Positions 36,080 through 48,765 of a stretch of DNA of 64,000 nt are shown here, one piece after another. Every line of letters starts with the position of its first letter. Position 1 is the stretch's first letter. Source of the stretch: Cubamyces lactineus (taxonomy: Eukaryota > Basidiomycota > Agaricomycetes > Polyporales > Polyporaceae); assembly GCA_022376465.1 (NCBI GenBank), contig JACDTU010000007.1, positions 1,488,001 to 1,552,000 on the forward strand, given 5' to 3'. The notes under the pieces were generated by a model. That model did no database searches, had not been told where the DNA came from, and saw only the letters and a program-made list of their open reading frames with translations. The position numbers and the translations under genes were made by a program.

Positions 36080-36580
36080 GCGGCTGTGAGGGAGGGCGTA
36101 ACCTGGTCCCATAGGGTTTCGACTCAGAGGTTCCATGTTTTAAATTTGAATGGAGGTAACGGATTGTGGCAAATGCGCCTTGTGTTGTGGCGAGATGGTG
36201 GGATGGCGTAGATATAGAGTCTACTAGACACAGGCGTCGACTGCAAACACGGTGGAGGACTGCTTGGAGGATTGCCGAAAGAGAACGATTGCAGCCACGT
36301 GGCGAGAGTGCTACCTCGATCTCAGATCATGCTGTGCCATTCATCAAATCCAGGGGACGCGCACTTTCTCCTCCGACATGGCCACCTCTATGCTCTTGCC
36401 TGCTCGTATTAATGTTCACGTCCCGGAGCACACGCATTATATGCCAGTGTAGAGAACACGACCGACAGCTCGTATGGTCGTTTCAGTGGCAAGTTGGAAG
36501 TGTCTGAGGCCGGCAAGCTCCGCGATGAATCACTGATGAAGGCTGAACGCCGTCCTGTGCAAGCACGGAGAATGGCGGCC

Positions 36581-36588
36581 TATATATA
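36581..36588 (+). promoter_or_regulatory. TATA box of the chitinase gene
   Basis: TATATATA lies 97 nt before the GH18 start codon, at a typical distance, followed by a CT-rich leader. Confidence 0.55.
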
Positions 36589-36677
36589 CCACCAGTCGCG
36601 ACGGCGCGACTGCTTCCTTGCTCTCCTTTCTTCCCCCTCCCTCTTCCTGCACGACTGCACGACTGCTTGTTGGCGCT

Positions 36678-38226
36678 ATGCTGTCCTTCCTTTATCTCGC
36701 TCTTTTTGTTGCTCTGCCCCTCTCGCAGGCTAAACTCCATCGTTCGAAGCGCACGTGCAAGCTTCCGTCGTCAACCACTGGCAGCTCTAGTCCTCAGCCT
36801 ACACAGTCCTCCGGATCCCATGTTGCAGCAGCGTGGTATGCCGGCTATCATTCCAGTGACTTCCCTCTGAGTAGCGTAAGTTGGACCAAGTACACCCATT
36901 TAACGTACTCCTTCGCGTGAGTTGCGCCGGTACTTGAATTATTGCTACAGCGAACTTGATGGGCGCTCTTGGATGTTCAGGACAACCACCGGTGATACGA
37001 GCCAACTGGAATTTGATTCATCTGATGCGGCGTTGCTACCTCAATTCGTCAAGACTGCCCACTCCAACGTAAGTCTACCCAGTGCGAATATCAGTTTCAG
37101 AACCTTTCATGCCGTCATGGGCGCTAGAATGTCAAGGCCTTGGTTTCGGTGGGCGGATGGGGCGGCTCTCATTTCTATTCCGCCAATGTTGGAAATGCTG
37201 CCAACCGTACCGCATTTGTCAAGACCATCACCGACTTCGCGACCAAGTACAGTCTTGACGGTATTGACTTCGAGTACGTCGCTGCGTAAACCTGGTCACG
37301 TCCATATTATGATGTCCGATATTTTGCTATACAGTTGGGAATACCCGAACGCGCAGGGTATTGGTTGCAACGTCCTCTCTCCTGACGACACCACCAACTT
37401 TCTCTCTTTCCTGCAAGAGCTCCGTCAAGATCCTGTGGGGAAGAAGCTCATCCTCACCGCCGCTACCTCTATCAACCCCTGGCAAGGTCCCAATGGCTCC
37501 CCACTCACCGACGTCTCGGGTTTCGCCAAGACGCTTGATTGGATCGAAATCATGAATTATGACGTCTGGGGAAGCTGGAGTGATGCCGTCGGTCCCAATG
37601 CACCCCTTGCTGATGCATGCGCACCAACCCAGGACGGTAGTGCGACCAGTGCCGTCGCTGCATGGACGGCCGCGGGGATGCCTGCCAACCAGATTGTCCT
37701 CGGTGTTCCTGCGTACGGGCACTCCTTCTCCGTGACTAAGAGTGCCGCACTCTCGAGTTCCAATGCGCACACTCTGAACGCCTATCCCGCGTTCGACAAG
37801 AGCAAGCAACCTGCCGGTGATAAGTGGGACGACGCGCAGGGTTCTCCTGATGGATGCGGCGGCACCTTGGCCGCGCCGGGCGGGGACATCACCTTCTGGG
37901 GTCTCGTCGATGCTGGCTACCTCACCAGCAATGGCACGGCCGCTCCTGGAATCGACTACCGCTTTGACGACTGCAGTCAGACGGTATGTTCCTCGTCATT
38001 GTACTGTGAGTGAAGTAGCTAATATTCACTCCCATGATAGCCCTACGTGTATAATGAATCCACGGACGTGATGGTGTCTTTTGATGACGCCCGCTCCTTC
38101 GCTGCCAAGGGCCAATTCATCAAGTCGCAGAAGCTCCTTGGCTTTGCGATGTGGGAAGCCGGCGGCGACCACAACGACATCCTCCTTGATTCAATCCGCG
38201 GTGCCGTTGGCTTGTCATCGAAGTGA
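36678..38226 (+). CDS. Secreted GH18 chitinase
   Basis: Five exons (36678-36916, 36981-37068, 37128-37273, 37335-37983, 38041-38226) yield 435 residues. A signal peptide (MLSFLYLALFVALPLSQA) is followed by a Ser/Thr linker and the GH18 barrel: AAWYAGYHSSDFPL, VKALVSVGGWGGS, the catalytic DGIDFDWEYP, LDWIEIMNYDVWG, LGVPAYGHSF and a C-terminal GFAMWEAGGDHNDILL. An intron splits the codon of the middle catalytic Asp: the exon ends in GA and T follows in the next. If the intron is ignored, the motif appears mutated. For the first intron the acceptor at 36980 is chosen because it gives TYSFATTTGD, like homologs; the nearer CAG would make a 34-nt intron. It hydrolyses chitin in walls, for growth, autolysis or attack on other fungi. 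No chitin-binding module is seen. Confidence 0.95.
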
Positions 38227-41200
38227 CGCTAGTCTATCCATCTCTAGTCCATCTTCATCAGCGCTGCTTTCCATGCATCCGTCCCGCTCTCCCTGTTCCC
38301 TGTTCCAAGTCCTCACATTCTGACATGCGGCTTTGGTGGCCCGCACGATTCGTCCAGCCGTGCACAGGGCGCACGGTTCTGCTGTATCTTCCGAGCGCTA
38401 GCCGCGCACTGGCTGCTTTACTTATTGCACACCTGCTGTCCTGTATCATTGAATCTGTCCTATATGTATCATGCAATGACATTGATGTCTTGACGTATGA
38501 GCTATGTGGGTAACTAGTAGTTGCAGCAGCTGAAGCATGCCAACAGGACGCCTGCATGGGAGCTCGAACATTTCCTTTGTGGCCTACTGTGATGAGCGCC
38601 TACGCACAGAAAGGTGGCTGTGGGCGTCAGCTATGAGCTTGGTACTTGGGCTCCTGGTGAGACCAGTAAATGCGATGAGAATGCGCAAGGCAAAAGGCAG
38701 TACGTATTCGGCAGGGAAGATCCGCCCAGCGAGTTCTATAGATTCTCTACAGATAACAACGGCAGCTTTGAGCGGAACGACCGGCATGACGTTCATCGGG
38801 CAGTGGACGCCGCGCATGTCACTCTCGACCCTTTCCTCGTGCGAGGCTAGTCGACAGAACGAAGCTGGAGAGCACCCGCACACATACCGCTGATGTACAC
38901 CATGGATACAAGGCACCGCGACCATTCACGCTGCCTCTGACAGCGCGGCACCAGTATCTCCGTGGGCTGCGGCTGTGCGTGTGGTAGACGGTAAGCCGCT
39001 TGGTGCGGCCCCCGTCGGGCAGCGTTGGGATCCCGGAGAGACGCCACTGGGCGGGAGCGAGTCCTTGATCAAGGGCATACTCACGCTGACCTGCGTGCCT
39101 GGGTCAAGGGTCGGGGCTCCTGTTCCTTGGAAGGGTCAACGGTTTGTGCCAAGCCTGGAAGCTCGTTTGACGATGCGCACGATGGTCACATGTGGCACTG
39201 ATCTGGAGCGTCTTGTAATGCGACGAAGTAGGGTGTGTGAAGAGCGAAGTTATCGCGAATACGGCGCGGATTGGGAGGCCCTCGGTAGGACATCGAGCGA
39301 TGGCTAGTCGGAGGACCGTAGAGAGGGAGAGCTGACCCCTGAAGGGGTACACGTAAACCTTGCAATGATCGCGTACACTGGCAGTCGGGAGCCGTCGCTT
39401 CTCTAAGGAACCTACAGTGTGTGAGCATAAGGAGCAGGCGCAGTATCAAGATGAACACCTACTCCGGAGGTCGGGATACCCTCTTCGTTCTGTAAAACGT
39501 GATGAGTATGTAGCGAAGTTAGCAAGGAAGCACCGGGTATTGGACTAGTATGGAGGGATGTTTGGTGTGTCGTAGTCCACCCGGTAGCAGACGAGATCTG
39601 GGTACCGAGGCTCAATCTGCACAGGATGATAGGCGCTATTGACTTGTATGTATGAGCCTCTGTATCCTCTAGTGAAGAGCTCGAGCGCTCACAATTGCGA
39701 TGGCAGAACCGCTACAGGCTCGATCGCGGCCATTCCGCATCGTGAGCTGAGGGGATGGAACCTGCATGGCCAGCCGAAGTAAAGCTGATCTGTTAACGTT
39801 ATGGTTTCATGGAAGAACAGTGAATCCCCCTAAAGCTGCTTACGATTGAGTGTAGCGACGACGGCCGAAGCAGCCCTATGCTCGCGGGCTGAGCACACTT
39901 GACTCGGAGCATTGTCCAAGTTCAATCAACGCGTAAGACGTCCTGCGTGTGCAGAGGCGACACCCCAGCATCAAACTTACCTCACCGGCAGGGCGCCTCT
40001 GCGGCGGCGAAATTGGCCTGAGAGTACATCGGACTTCGGGATCAGCGTTGTTTGGTGGAAAGCTCTACGTGAGAGGGATAAGCAATGCGCTGGTGGAGCT
40101 GCGCAATGATGAAGGCAGGCGAAGAGCACCAGATCACATCAGGGCGTTGAAGCACATGCGGCTGAGCTTCCCGGAGATCCGTAGGTGAGTGCTGGCCATG
40201 TTTGTCCTCGCAAAGGCTACACCGCACACGTCCGGCGGCCTTGTAGTGCTCGTACCGCAGAAAGCAGTGCATGGAATGTTGCGAGGGCGTTTAATGCAAA
40301 GTCGTAACACGTTTCGATGCTGACCTTGGGCAGGTTGCACGCGTACGTCGAGGGCGTGCAGCGTCTGAACCATCAAGACGCGTGGTCGCTCACTGCTTCG
40401 GACGGGGGCCGGAGGAGAGCATTCGCTCTGTCTGGCAGAGGCGAATGGCGAATGGGCGATGCTGTGTCTGCGAGGAGAGAATAGGCAAAAGGATATTCTC
40501 TCCGTAAAACTCGGCCAGGGCGATGCAGCCTCCTTCCTTTTCTGGACACCGCACCGCAATGCAATGATGTGATGGCGTTCGTGTGACGAGCAGTCGATCC
40601 GATCGGGGGGGCCCCATGTGCTCGCTCGATCGGAGCATATCTCGTCCAATTCGGGTAATGGGGCGCCCCACGAGATCCCGCCACCGCCGTCCGTCAGGCA
40701 CCCCGGCCCCGCCTCTCCCGGCCTCAGTCGTCCATGGCGCTCAGCGCACTGCAGAGCACTTGGAGGTTGTTGCGGTCGGCGCTGTTGCGACTGGCGCATT
40801 CAATGAAAACGTCTATGTCAACCTACGTACGTTTCGACCGCTTCATCATCTTCGTCGTGTCGATCACCTTCTGAACTCGGCATGAACGTCCTTCTCGTGC
40901 TACGTTCTGCAGCGCTCTCCGGCGATATCCAGCTACGCGACCCCCTCAAAGTCCGCTACGGTGAGTACATTCACCGCTCGATTCGTGCGAGAAGCTCACC
41001 AGTGTCGTCCACTCATGAAACGCACCATTTGCCCACAACAATAGGCCTCTTGCTCGTGGTTTGAGCAGCTGCTCTTCCCTCAGTGACTATCCACCGTCCT
41101 TCGGCAGCGTCTGCGGCCCACGACTGAGCTGCACATTCTGCTCGGAATGAGCAGTCTCATCACTGGCGATAGCTTGAGTTTACCCGGTTAGTGGAGTTAC

Positions 41201-41816
41201 GACTCCCCCATCTCATTTGCATGGACTCGTGATGGATGGCACCTCTGTTACACAACACCTGGTACCTACTACCGACGGCGGCCGTATTTGAAGCGAGCGT
41301 GGCAACATAGCCACTGACGACGAGTAGCCATCTTCAAAACTTGGCGTTGCAGATACCGGGCCACAACACATCTCGCAAGGGGATTCCTGGCCGCCCGGTG
41401 TCTCGGAAATCGCGACATTATTCGACACCAGATATCACGACTATCTCACCAATCTTCGGGGTGCATACGCCGAGCAGTTCGCCCTTCGTGCATCTTGGCA
41501 AACTACCACTCGCATGTTGTAGTCCTTGTCCCTCAGGACTCAGATTTACGCAGAATGCCGCCGTTGTAGGTTCGAGCGCCGAACACAACCTTCCACTCTA
41601 TGTTACTCGTTGCCGGCTATCGTGCCGATCCCAGCCTCGAATGGTGGGTTCTGCGACGTGAAACAATCAGGCCAGGCTTACCGAACTCTTTCTAGTACTG
41701 AACGTGGCTTACGTCTCCTACTCTGCGGCGACATCACGAAGCTGAGGATGACTAGCATGCATACTCAGCATGTATTTGCGTGCCGACATTCTGCCCCTAG
41801 ACCGCAGCGGCACGCC
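38227..41816. other. 3.6 kb gene-poor stretch
   Basis: Downstream of the chitinase. Several open stretches exist. A plus-strand stretch around 40735-40960 could splice into a coding-like segment (HLEVVAVGAV, NENVYVNLP, then GDIQLRDPLKV), but its next exon hits stops in every option tried. I therefore leave it unannotated. No tandem repeats or transposon ends are obvious. Confidence 0.4.
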
Positions 41817-42191
41817 ATGAAGTTTTTCGCATGCAAGATGGGTGAAGTTCGCTCGCCTATCGAAGGGAGATCAGGGTATCCACATTATGAGATGTTCGAC
41901 CCTTTTTGTGAAGTCGTCAATGGACGTCGTGATTGGTATGTTTCCGCCTACTAACCAAGCACTCTTCTCCACCGATGTTTCAGTGGCGAGAGACTGATTC
42001 CTCACCTCGAGTGCCCCGAACGCATGTCAAGAAATGTGCCGATCGCAACCGCTATCCGCCGCGACGTTCCCATCGGTGGTGCACATTATGAGGGTACTGC
42101 AACTCCTTCACTCCGCATTACTCTTCCAACCGTGCCCCGAGGTGGCACGAAGCGTCGGCTGGATTGCGGGCCATCACCCGATTGCGTGTAG
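41817..42191 (+). CDS. Hypothetical protein, 3' part of an unresolved gene
   Basis: Two exons (41817-41935 and 41984-42191) are separated by a 48-nt intron with a textbook GTATGT donor, CTAAC branch site and TTTCAG acceptor. Splicing keeps an open frame of 108 residues to a TAG. The peptide starts MKFFACKMGEVRSP and ends LDCGPSPDCV. No family is recognised. The frame also stays open upstream to about 41526, so the true start may lie further left. The long open last exon and the strong intron are the only support; it may be a decayed gene. Confidence 0.3.
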
Positions 42192-44922
42192 CGGGTATCG
42201 GAATCAGTATGGCTCGCTCCACATTGGCATAGGATCATAGGGTCTGTCAATCAAGTCTATATACAACATAACACAGCTTGCACCGATCGGTGCTCGTCGC
42301 GGACAATGCTCTGACGGTGTGCACGTGTGGCAGTACATCGTCGATGCCGAGCCCAGTGCTAGGGGATGCGACGTCCGGGCGTGGATGCCAGTATGTGCAC
42401 CCGCGCACCACTAGCGCGAGCGCTGTGCTTCGCGAGGCATCCATATGCCGGCGCGTCGCGTCGCGTCGGACGGTCCGCGGCGGCCGCCTGAGCCTTGGCG
42501 GCGGTGGACGGGACATCAGGATCGGGCGTCCGCGTTATGTCATGTTATGATCAAAGAGCGCACGAAAAGGAAGTCGAGTCAAGCAGTGCACGCTAGCCGG
42601 GACCACGGTCGGGCGTCGTCCTCACTTCCGAAGAGTGGCCGGACTGTGGACGACTGTCTCGTGGTCGTTGGGCCTTGGTCCGTCCATGGGGCGGGGAGAT
42701 CGAGATGTGATGGCTCACACATCCTCAAGCATGCGCGATTTCGCCGTTTGGAACGGAGTCCGTTACGGTTTAGGCGGCGTGCGGCGCGCCCCGATCGACA
42801 GACATCATACGGTAGGTACGAGTATATTAAGTATGGAGTGACAAAGCATCCACCGAGGAGGCTGTACAGGCTTGGCACGATGCGGATAAGGTGTTGAGCA
42901 TACTCGTTGCATCGAGGCACGCAAGCATATACCGCATGCGTTGGGAGGAGGACGAGCGTCATGGTTGACCGTTGCTAAGAGCCAATCAACCCAGCGCCGG
43001 CGCGCGAGGGCACTCTCTCCAGATTTTCTCCCGCCGGGGATGGGAGACCTCCATCCTCACTTTCAGCAGACAAGCTGGGACGAGCGAGCACGGCTCGAGG
43101 CCAAATGACAGCAACACCCGAGCAAACAGGCGGACTTTGCCTAATGCGGGAAGGGGAACTGCATGTCTGAGGGACGCAGGGGCGGCCGCCGTCGACGTCG
43201 ACCATGCCGCGGATGGCAAGCGGATTCGAATCTTAGATGGTCTGATTGGGCGTGTTCGAAGGTTGCGATGGAGGTCTTATGAGATTTGCCGCCTTTGTGT
43301 TTCAGGTCCGAGTCGGTGTGGGTGTGGGGGAACGAACCCTGAAAATCACACCGACCGAGAGTACAAGGAGAGCGGTGGAAGGACGAGGAAATGTGTTCCG
43401 ACGGACCGGACGAGTGCTTAGCCTTTGTGCATCGCAGCGAAAAAAGCTGGTTCAAAACTAAGCCGGCGGAGGCCCGCTGAGAGGCGCTGGGATAAGCGTT
43501 GGATGGCGCAAACAAGTCGTATGGGATCCGGGAGCCGAAGCGAGAGGCCAGAGTCAGTTTTTTGGCGGCTTCCGGGCAGTCGGATGGCGGGGCGAAATAC
43601 GCGCCGGCGTGATGGCAGGACCGGGCCTGACGCACCTCGCGGGTGTGTGCGCGACGCTGTGTAGAACGCGGACGATGAGTTTGAGGTGCAGTATGGGCGC
43701 CTCTGTAAAGTGTGCGAAGGAGGCATGCGAATTGGAGGTGCGACAATAACTACTGAGCGCGACTGGGATAGCAATGTGAGACGGCTATTGACATAAATGA
43801 CGACGAGTGGCGGCGGATATGTAGTGTTTGTGTAACCGATGCCGCGACGCAGGACGAGGATCCTAGGTTGAGGCGGGTACGGTTCGAAGGATGTAGATGA
43901 TGGCAGACACATGGACGATCAGGCTTCTGGCGGAGAGCACAGCCTCGGGAAGATACATATGTCGAATAGAGTGTTGGAGTATACGGGCGTTTATGGAAGA
44001 TCGTTATGCGTGCCTGTGTGGTTATGTTATGGAAAGTAAAGGAGGACAAGGAAGGCATTTCCGTGGAATCTAAGAGAGGTCGGGGGAGACGAGGGAGAGG
44101 GTCGTGGCTGGGCTGGATGAGCGCTGGAAGGGGGGGAGTGGGGGAGGGCAGATTAATTAGTCAAAGCCGATAGCATCGCGGAAATCGAGCCGCTGTTAGG
44201 GAGCTCTCGGCAGATCGCGCCGCTACCGAGGCTCGGGGCTCGCTAAACGCTCGGGAAGGACGTTGTTCAGGGGGTAGGCGAGGGCAGGCTGAGGGTGGTG
44301 GGTGGCAAGTGGTGAATTGGCGTTTGGGTTACTAGATGAGAGCTGGGGAGAGAAGGGAGGCGAGAGAAGGGGGGGATAGGGATGAGGACGAGGACGAGGA
44401 TCGATGGGCGGGGAGTTGAGGCCGGAGTGAGAGAGGAGGGCGGACGCTCATCTGACCAACTGATGGGTCGGTGCGCATGCGGGCGGTTGTGGAAGCGTGG
44501 CAGGCGCTGTTGGCTGGCCGAACCGGAGACGGACTCGGATTCGAGGAGGAGAGGGAGAATCTATCTCTGTGCCACGTTCCGCAACATCCGACTCTCCTTA
44601 GCCTTCATCTTCATCTCCTCCTCCCTCTCAAACAACAAACACTTATATATCACAATGTCCTCCCCTCCGCCTCCTCCTAGCCTGCCGTTCCTTTCCTCCC
44701 TCCTCCTTTTCCTCCCTTCCTCTCCTCCCCCCGCCTTCCTCCTCCCGGCCCCCATCCGCCGCCAGGGCCTCTGCAGCCTTCGCGTCCGCGTCTAGCCTTC
44801 CCCGTCCTCGACGCGCCCCGCGCTCTCTGCTTTCTTGGTTTTTCCTCCCCTTTCCGCAGTACATCCTCCCCCGCTCCCCGTGCCCGCCTTTCCCTTGACT
44901 TTTCTATCCTACTATTTTTGTA
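42192..44922. other. Gene-poor stretch with purine-to-pyrimidine switch
   Basis: 2.7 kb upstream of the Zn2Cys6 gene. From about 44060 to 44470 the plus strand is G/A-rich with many G-runs. From about 44575 to 44920 it becomes strongly C/T-rich. The second part is the likely promoter or leader of the transcription factor. The left part holds only noise-like frames. Confidence 0.45.
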
Positions 44923-47214
44923 ATGGCCGAGGAGCGGAAACCCTCTTCTTCCACCGGCCCGGCTCCCCTTCAGAGAGGTACGCTCCGACCACCGCGCTCT
45001 CTCCTCCCTCCATCTCACCATGCTGTGTCTCCAATCCTTCCCCGCTCACAGGAAAGGCATGTTTGAGATGTCGGAAGCGCAAGATGGTCAGTCCCTACCT
45101 ACCCCATGCTTCCTTCCCCGGTCACCTTTCCTCATTTGGTCTCTACCTCACAGCGATGCGACGGCGTAAAGCCCGCTTGCGCTCAGTGCGTCCGCGCCAA
45201 GAAAGGCGACGCGTGCGAGTATGACGACGGCAAAGGCAAGACGCGAACCCAAATCATGCGAGAGCACATCGCTCGTCTCGAGATGCGCATCCGAGAACTC
45301 GAAAACCCCGAGCAGTCCGCACCCTCCATGACCCTCTTCGACCCACACGCGCTTTCCCCCTACTACTCAGAGTCTTCATCGTCCTCAAGCTACGATTCTC
45401 CTGGCAAGCTCAGCTACTCTACTTCTGCGTCACCCACCCCCTTCCCCCTAGGCGAACAGGACCATCATCGTTCCATGATTAGCCCCTTGACCGTCAGCAC
45501 GCCCGAAATCGACCCCGCTGCATGGGAGTCACTCAGCTTTGCAGTGAGTATCGCGTTTAGTTTTGTCCTTCAGCAAACACTCATGTAGCACAGAACTTGG
45601 CATCCGTCCCAGCGGTAGGCTCCTTCAACGGCATGGAAGCCCCTCCCTTGGATCATATATTGTGAGTACCGTTTTGCCCCTTTCGTGCTCTGCAAAGACC
45701 GAACCCCTTGCGTAGGTTGGAGATCTTCATCCCCCATCGCCACCAGTGCGGTCTCGACATTCACGTCGGTCGTCTCCGCGACTCCCTCGGCCTCTCGCCC
45801 GAGGAGCAGCACCACCCGGTGTTGATGAACGCCATTTACTTGTGGGCGTGCTACCTGTCTCGTTCTGGTTCCCTCGGCCAGTATGAGCAGCTGTATCTGT
45901 CGCGCACTCTGGCTGCTCTCAGCGATGCCATGCAGTACATGTCCAAGGCCTTGGATCTCATTCAGGCTTGTTGCATGCTCTCAGTATACTACCTCTCAAA
46001 CGGTCGGTTGCTGGAAGGCAGCTATTACTCAGCTGCGGCATGCACGTTGGCCGTACAATGCCGCTTGCATCAGATCAGCCCAGATGGGCGGTCTATGAAC
46101 TCGGACGGTTGGGACGCCGCCTTTGACCTTCCTCCCCCGAAGGACAATGTCGAGCGCGGCGAGAGGATTTCCACGTTCTGGCAAGTATTCAACCTAGACC
46201 GGTGCTGGTCAGTGGTGCTGCGCCGACCTGCGACACTGCCGGAGAGCGATCACCCCATGGCTTCCATCACCACGCCCTGGCCGCAGCGGATTGCGGACTA
46301 CGAGAACGTGAGTAATGTGCTTGTCCGCAGACCTGTGAAGCGTAGCTTATCGACCTCATCGCGTATCGCAGGAGGACCTCGACTTCGGCAGCGGCTCGCC
46401 CACGATCCGCGGATTCTTCGTGCAACAAGGACAGTCTAACTCGCTCAGCGGGTTTTCCATGGCTGCACTCCGCGTCAAGGCATCGGCGCTTTACGAAGGC
46501 GCCAATCGTCTCTCGTCGAGCTGGAGCCCCCGTGAGTCACCGCCGGCCCTACCGTCGCGACCACAGGCCTCCATACTGATCCCGCCTTCCCGCCGGCCAG
46601 GCTCCTTGGCGTCGGGTTCGTTCTCAGAGAACTTCGGCGCATTTGAGCATAGCATCATGCGTTTCACCACGACACTGCTGCCGCTGCACCAAGTGGGAGG
46701 CGCGATCCCCGAGGACAAGTATGCCCTCATCGTGATCCACAGCTTGGCCCATGCGTCGATGATCCGTCTGCACGCGCCGTTCATGCGCGATGATGGGGTC
46801 TCTCGCGAGAAAGCTATCCGTGCCGCGCGTTCGTTGATACATGTCACGAAGCTCATTACGGACGCCGACTTCGAATTCCTTGATCCTGTTATCGGCGTAA
46901 GTCTATCCCCGTAGTCAATGCAGGAGCCGAATTTAACGCATACTTCTGCTGCACAGCCGTGCTGGGCAAGCGCCGCGAAGGTGCTTGAGAGCGAGCTCGC
47001 TAGGCTCCAGTCATCCTGGCCGGACCCCCTGAACACAATGGAGGTCCGCGGTGATTTGGAGGCGCTGCTCTACGTGATGACCAAGCTTGGCGCGAAGTTC
47101 CCTCTAGTTGGTGCGTGGCCTAGTACCCCGCTAAGCGCGTTCGCGACTTACGTCTTGATTGTTGCAACAGCCTACCACTGCGCAAAAGTCCAGAGTTGCT
47201 TGGACGGTGAATAG
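44923..47214 (+). CDS. Zn2Cys6 transcription factor (fungal_trans type)
   Basis: The start MAEERKPSS precedes the zinc cluster, built from three exons: CLRCRKRKM, then RCDGVKPACAQC and DACEY. The six Cys are residues 22, 25, 32, 39, 42 and 51, with normal spacing. A short coiled coil (MREHIARLEMRIRELE) follows, then a Ser-rich linker. The middle homology region begins near HILLEIFIPHRHQCG and includes FNLDRCWSVVLRRP, the hallmark of the fungal-specific transcription factor domain. After several 50-70 nt introns the C-terminus ends KVQSCLDGE. The protein should bind CGG-type sites as a dimer in the nucleus. The regulated genes are unknown. A possible intron between 46531 and 46602 is uncertain, because both versions stay in frame. 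A CT-rich leader precedes the ATG. The region downstream carries many CGGAC words. Confidence 0.92.
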
Positions 47215-47427
47215 AGCAATACGGCCCTCTACGACTCTCCCATATCAGAGACCTTGCATGCCGACGGTTTCCAGGACCCCGGCAGCTCGTCCTCTTCCAG
47301 GACATAGTCATGCACTCACGTTCGTCTACGAACTATCACGCTCATTGCCTTTTTTGTTTTCTCCTTCAAGCTGTTGTACCGGCGCTGCATGGCCGCCACC
47401 CCTCGCGCTTCGAGAGCCTCCCCCTTT

Positions 47428-48185
47428 CGGACCGCGTCCACCCCCTTCATCGGACTATCCCTTCTCGTTGGGCTTACGACGGACTTGCACAACCTGTTAT
47501 ACTTTTCTCGGACAATGCCTCCCCCCGTGCCGGACTTGCGTACTTTTTTCTTTGCTTTGATTACAATCGACTTGCGCACGGACCAGAAAGAAGTGTTACA
47601 ATTGTATCTACTTACACGCGGCATCGGACTTAATCCCCTCTCCTCGCTCGGACTACTATCACTGCTACTATTTGCATCACTGTACTCTTAGACAATCGCA
47701 TCTCGCAGCTTTCTTCGTCACCTTCCCGCGATCGATTTCGGACTTATTGCACAATTCGTATAACTTCGTACTTTCCACAATACCTAGTGTATCGTCTCCC
47801 CCGTACGGCGTACGCTTTTATCGCTAGTCGGTCTTATTTCTTTATCCACGCCCCACCCTCCCCATCCGCCATGGTCCCGTGGCTCGCAGCCTCGGGCACG
47901 CGCGCACTCCTTTGCACCGCTGCATTTTTTTCGTTAGTCGTCTCGAAGACCCCACGGACTTCTTACCCATTCCATTCCTTTGCGAACATTGTTTATACTT
48001 TACCTTGCGGGGGCGCGCTCCAACTTCCACTTCATGCTGGCCAGTATATATAGCTTCGCCGGACATTCCTTCGCTTTACAAAAAGGGACTTTGTAGGCCG
48101 CCTCTTGGGCTTCAACTACCACCATCGATTTACCCCATCGGACTCTTTCGAAGCTCGCACCGCTACGTAGCGATACCGGACTCTT
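47428..48185 (+). repeat. Dispersed CGGAC pentamer cluster downstream of the Zn2Cys6 gene
   Basis: The word CGGAC, often CGGACT(T), occurs on the plus strand at 47428, 47451, 47480, 47509, 47531, 47579, 47625, 47649, 47739, 47955, 48060, 48139 and 48177. Spacing is irregular, about 20-50 nt in the left half and wider later. The background is pyrimidine-rich and contains no convincing coding frame. It begins about 210 nt after the transcription-factor stop, so it may be a long 3' UTR or a separate noncoding transcript. A TATATATA lies near 48046. Confidence 0.5.
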
Positions 48186-48765
48186 TCGTTATTCCCTACC
48201 CTACGGCACGCAGATGCCCTAAACAAAGAAGATTGCCCCTGACTGTCCAGTCTTGCGGGCCCGCCCATCATCGAACCGTTTGCCTCTTCCATGCTGCGCA
48301 CGTCGAAGGTAATAAACACGACACGAGGCAATCTTGTGGAACCCGGTGACAGAGCGTTCCTGAGCGGTGGTAGTCGTCTAGGATCGCGCCTGCTTCCGGC
48401 GGTAGACTGTCGCGCAGCAGTAGTGACCATATGGACATGCTTCTTGTGGGACGCGCTGTGGCACCGTGTTGCACTGCATGTTCGAGGTGTCTGCACGGCG
48501 CTCGACTGTGCAAGGAAGGTGGCCTGCGAGTTCCGACGCCGAGAGGAGAGCCGCCGATGGAATTCTAACGGCTGAGCGGCCCTAGGCTTCCCGCTTCGTA
48601 GCGGAAGCCATCATCCGTGGCGATTGGTAGGCTGGCGGTAGAACCATGGCAGGCTTCCGGGTTCTGTATGTCAGGCCTGTTTAGAGGCGTAGCCGCTGTA
48701 CGCGCTCCTTTAGCTCCGAGACGAGTCATACTCTTGCGCGCCCGACTGTGCAGCAGGGCCAGCCC

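Noticed and set aside
36951..36980. 34-nt intron in the chitinase followed by an extra peptide starting ELDGRSWMF
   Set aside because: The later acceptor at 36980 gives a 64-nt intron and the family-like TYSFATTTGD.
43141..43746. 201-codon minus-strand open frame
   Set aside because: Ser/His/Arg-rich text without motif or splice context, overlapped by other open frames; likely noise.
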